DNA from: Bacteroidota bacterium
GTDB taxonomy: Bacteria > Bacteroidota > Bacteroidia > Bacteroidales > WCHB1-69
Length of the DNA stretch: 25,477 bases
Assembly: GCA_023392945.1 (NCBI GenBank)
Contig: JAEWNB010000210.1
Location: forward strand, 1 to 25,477
Direction of reading: 5' to 3'
The position numbers and the translations under genes are program-made. Under the pieces are notes generated by a model that saw nothing but the letters and a program-made list of their open reading frames with translations, ran no database searches and was not told the origin of the DNA. Below are positions 23,591 to 25,477 of this stretch, piece by piece. Within the stretch, counting starts at the first letter, position 1, and each line of letters starts with the position of its first letter.

Positions 23591-24985
23591 ATGATCTATG
23601 ATTTGATAGTAATTGGCAGTGGACCGGGAGGTTATGTGGCTGCTATTCGTGCTAGTCAGTTAAATATGAAAGTGGCTGTTGTTGAACGAGCAGAACTTGG
23701 AGGTGTTTGTTTGAATTGGGGATGTATTCCTACTAAAGCCCTTTTAAAATCTGCCCAAATATATAAATATGCTACTCATGCTGCCGATTTTGGGATTACT
23801 ATAAATGGAAGTGTGACCCCCGATTTTGATGCTGTGGTGAAAAGAAGTAGGATGGTTGCTGATACTATGAGCAAGGGAGTTCAATTCCTTTTGAAAAAAA
23901 ATAAGGTCGATGTTATTTCCGGGTTTGGAAAAATTGTTAGAAATAATAAAGTGGAAGTCACTAAAGATGATGGCACATTGGAATATTTTGAAGCTCCTCA
24001 TATCATCTTGGCTACAGGTGCCCGTTCACGAATTTTACCTCAAGTTCCTCAAGATGGGAAAAAAATTATTGGCTATAGAGAGGCTTTGACTCTTCCTAAA
24101 CTTCCCAAATCAATGGTGGTTATGGGATCAGGGGCTATTGGAAGTGAATTTGCTTTCTTTTATTCTACTTTGGGAACTCAGGTTACTTTAGTGGAATTTC
24201 TTCCCAATGTAGTGCCTGTTGAAGATGAGGAAATCTCTAAACATCTTGAAAGAGCTTTCCGTAAAGCAGGAATTAAGGTTATGACATCTTCATCTGTTGA
24301 AAATGTTGTCGTTGAAGGAGACCTTTGCAAAGTTACTATTAAAGATTCCAAAGATAAGATTTCAATGGTAGAATGTGATATTGTTCTTTCTGCAGTAGGT
24401 ATTCAGGCAAATATAGAAGGAATTGGTCTTGAAGAATATAATGTGACTACTGAAAGAGGGAAAGTGGTGGTCGATGATTTTTATAAGACAAATTGTGAGG
24501 GAATTTATGCAATCGGCGACTTAGTTCATGGTCCTGCTCTGGCACATGTCGCTTCACATGAAGCTATTGTATGTGTCGAAAAAATAGCCAGATTGAATCC
24601 TCATCCCGTTAATTATGCCAATATCCCGGGCTGTACTTATACCTCTCCCGAAGTTGCTTCTGTGGGAATGACTGAGAAGTACTGCCTTGAAAATAATATA
24701 GAAATTTTGGTTGGAAAATTTCCTTTTACTGCCTCCGGAAAAGCTATGGCTTCAGGTTCTCGCGATGGTATGGTTAAGGTTATTTTTGATAAAAATACCG
24801 GGGATTGGCTCGGCTGTCATTTGATCGGAGATAATGTTACGGAAATGATTTCTGGAGTGGTAATAGCTCGGGAAAATAAGGTAAAGGGTCGTGATGTTTT
24901 ACATGCTGTTCACCCTCATCCCACATTATCCGAAGCTATTATGGAGGCTACAGCTGTGGCTTATGGGGAAGCTATTCATTTATAA
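23591..24985 (+). CDS. lpdA: dihydrolipoyl dehydrogenase (E3)
   Basis: 464 residues, full length. It reoxidises dihydrolipoyl groups of 2-oxoacid dehydrogenase complexes or of the glycine cleavage system with NAD+, using FAD. It shows the N-terminal FAD motif GSGPGG (9-14), the redox disulfide C40-LNWG-C45, the NAD motif GSGAIG (179-184), the second FAD motif in CEGIYAIGDLVHGPALAHVA, and the C-terminal dimer motif HPHPTLSE with catalytic H443 and its partner E448. No E1 or E2 gene is beside it, so the complex it serves cannot be told from this window. The next gene starts 8 bp after its stop. Confidence 0.97.
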   Translation: MIYDLIVIGSGPGGYVAAIRASQLNMKVAVVERAELGGVCLNWGCIPTKALLKSAQIYKYATHAADFGITINGSVTPDFDAVVKRSRMVADTMSKGVQFLLKKNKVDVISGFGKIVRNNKVEVTKDDGTLEYFEAPHIILATGARSRILPQVPQDGKKIIGYREALTLPKLPKSMVVMGSGAIGSEFAFFYSTLGTQVTLVEFLPNVVPVEDEEISKHLERAFRKAGIKVMTSSSVENVVVEGDLCKVTIKDSKDKISMVECDIVLSAVGIQANIEGIGLEEYNVTTERGKVVVDDFYKTNCEGIYAIGDLVHGPALAHVASHEAIVCVEKIARLNPHPVNYANIPGCTYTSPEVASVGMTEKYCLENNIEILVGKFPFTASGKAMASGSRDGMVKVIFDKNTGDWLGCHLIGDNVTEMISGVVIARENKVKGRDVLHAVHPHPTLSEAIMEATAVAYGEAIHL

Positions 24986-24993
24986 ATTTTTTT

Positions 24994-25356
24994 ATGAGAT
25001 ATTTAAAAGCGTTTTTTCTGCTTTTTCTTTTAATCCCCTTTTTCTCATTGGCTCAATCTGGGTCCAAATATTTAAATGATTCTTCTCGGATAGATAAAGG
25101 TTTTGATTTTATGGTAAGTGGGGGAGTCTATTTTGCTAATAAATATAATGCTGACTATTATAACGGAAGTCCCCAAAATGAAAATGGACTGGATTACATT
25201 TTTAAAAATAAGTATTGGTATGATGATATCAATCAATTGATGATTGAAAAATATTCCTATATCAGCGATTCTGTATTTTTGGGAGATCTACCGCAAAATA
25301 TGAGTTACAATCCAAATATGTCCATCTCTTTTGGATTCAGATATAAATTTAAATGA
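24994..25356 (+). CDS. exported outer-membrane-like protein, probably truncated
   Basis: 120 residues. A Sec signal peptide (MRYLKAFFLLFLLIPFFSLA, cleavage before or after Q21) is followed by a Tyr/Asn-rich segment (GFDFMVSGGVYFANKYN). The chain ends with SISFGFRYKF, which looks like the first transmembrane beta-strand of a barrel. One strand cannot form a barrel, so the natural protein is probably longer. The TGA stop (25354-25356) directly touches the stop codon of an opposite-strand transposase, pointing to interruption by an insertion sequence. The gene is 8 bp after lpdA and may share its transcript. The function is unknown. An intact short lipoprotein-like protein is the alternative, but no lipobox cysteine is present. 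Confidence 0.6.
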   Translation: MRYLKAFFLLFLLIPFFSLAQSGSKYLNDSSRIDKGFDFMVSGGVYFANKYNADYYNGSPQNENGLDYIFKNKYWYDDINQLMIEKYSYISDSVFLGDLPQNMSYNPNMSISFGFRYKFK

Positions 25357-25477
25357 TTACTTAATGTTATACCTAAACTGATTTTTGTAAGTTACCGAAG
25401 CTATCATTAGTCTGTCAAATCTTTTCTCTCCAAAGTATCTCCGATTAAACTTATAACAATATTCATCCAAATAACTT
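25357..25477 (-). mobile_element. 3' end of an IS1595/ISXO2-like transposase gene (N-terminal part outside window)
   Basis: The minus strand from the window edge reads 39 codons and a TAA stop at 25357-25359. The peptide contains YLDEYCYKFNRR, YFGEKRFDRLMIASV and KNQFRYNIK. The LDE[FY]C[YF][RK]FNRR...FDRL.IA pattern is the usual C-terminal tail of IS1595-family (ISXO2-like DDE) transposases. The catalytic DDE residues and both terminal inverted repeats would lie outside or cannot be defined here. The element runs rightward out of the window, so whether it is intact is unknown. Confidence 0.75.

Overview
The window looks like a chromosomal piece of an AT-rich member of the Bacteroidota, probably Bacteroidales or a close relative. 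The reasons are TAnnTTTG-type promoter boxes with almost no Shine-Dalgarno sequences, a long type-2 isoleucyl-tRNA synthetase with a GIHH signature, a thymidine kinase with the MFLEN...ICGSMFSGKTEE start, a short GreA/GreB-like protein of the kind found in Bacteroidota, and a giant Fn3/choice-of-anchor-J/beta-helix surface protein of the sort this phylum exports by the type IX system. The exact taxon is inference.

Region 1 (1-12149, minus strand) is one uninterrupted open reading frame of at least 4049 codons that runs off the left edge. It starts with a Sec signal peptide. It then carries fibronectin-III-like domains alternating with MAM/choice-of-anchor-J jelly-roll domains and two GDGWNG-type modules. 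After that come four tandem right-handed beta-helix blocks built from about 21-residue YGGG rungs (chlamydial Pmp-like repeats), separated by Fn3 linkers of 101, 101 and 100 residues. An in-frame G8 tract lies in the coding strand near residue 694. The C-terminus, where a sorting domain would be, is outside the window.

Region 2 (12150-12646) is an AT-rich non-coding stretch. It holds a promoter candidate for the giant gene and a sharply bounded GC-rich, palindrome-rich island of about 86 bp that nothing nearby explains.

Region 3 (12647-15272, minus) is a probable purC - FkbM methyltransferase - xerD operon; the last two genes overlap by 8 bp. Divergent from it, with facing TAnnTTTG promoters in a 152-bp gap, is ileS (15425-18874, plus).

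Region 4 (18884-22870, minus) is a tightly spaced four-gene run. In transcription order it encodes an acidic low-complexity protein with a conserved-looking C-terminal domain, a GreA/GreB-like protein, an exported bleomycin-hydrolase-type C1 peptidase, and peptidase T. It ends convergently with ileS, with only 9 bp between the stop codons.

Region 5 (22966-25477) runs on the plus strand: tdk, lpdA, then a short exported outer-membrane-like gene 8 bp downstream. The stop codon of that last gene directly abuts the opposite-strand stop codon of an IS1595/ISXO2-like transposase whose last 39 codons close the window. This suggests the outer-membrane gene was cut by an insertion sequence. I saw no tRNA, rRNA, CRISPR array or convincing intrinsic terminator. 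The housekeeping genes are ordinary; the unusual content is the giant adhesin, the GC-rich island and the right-hand insertion junction.
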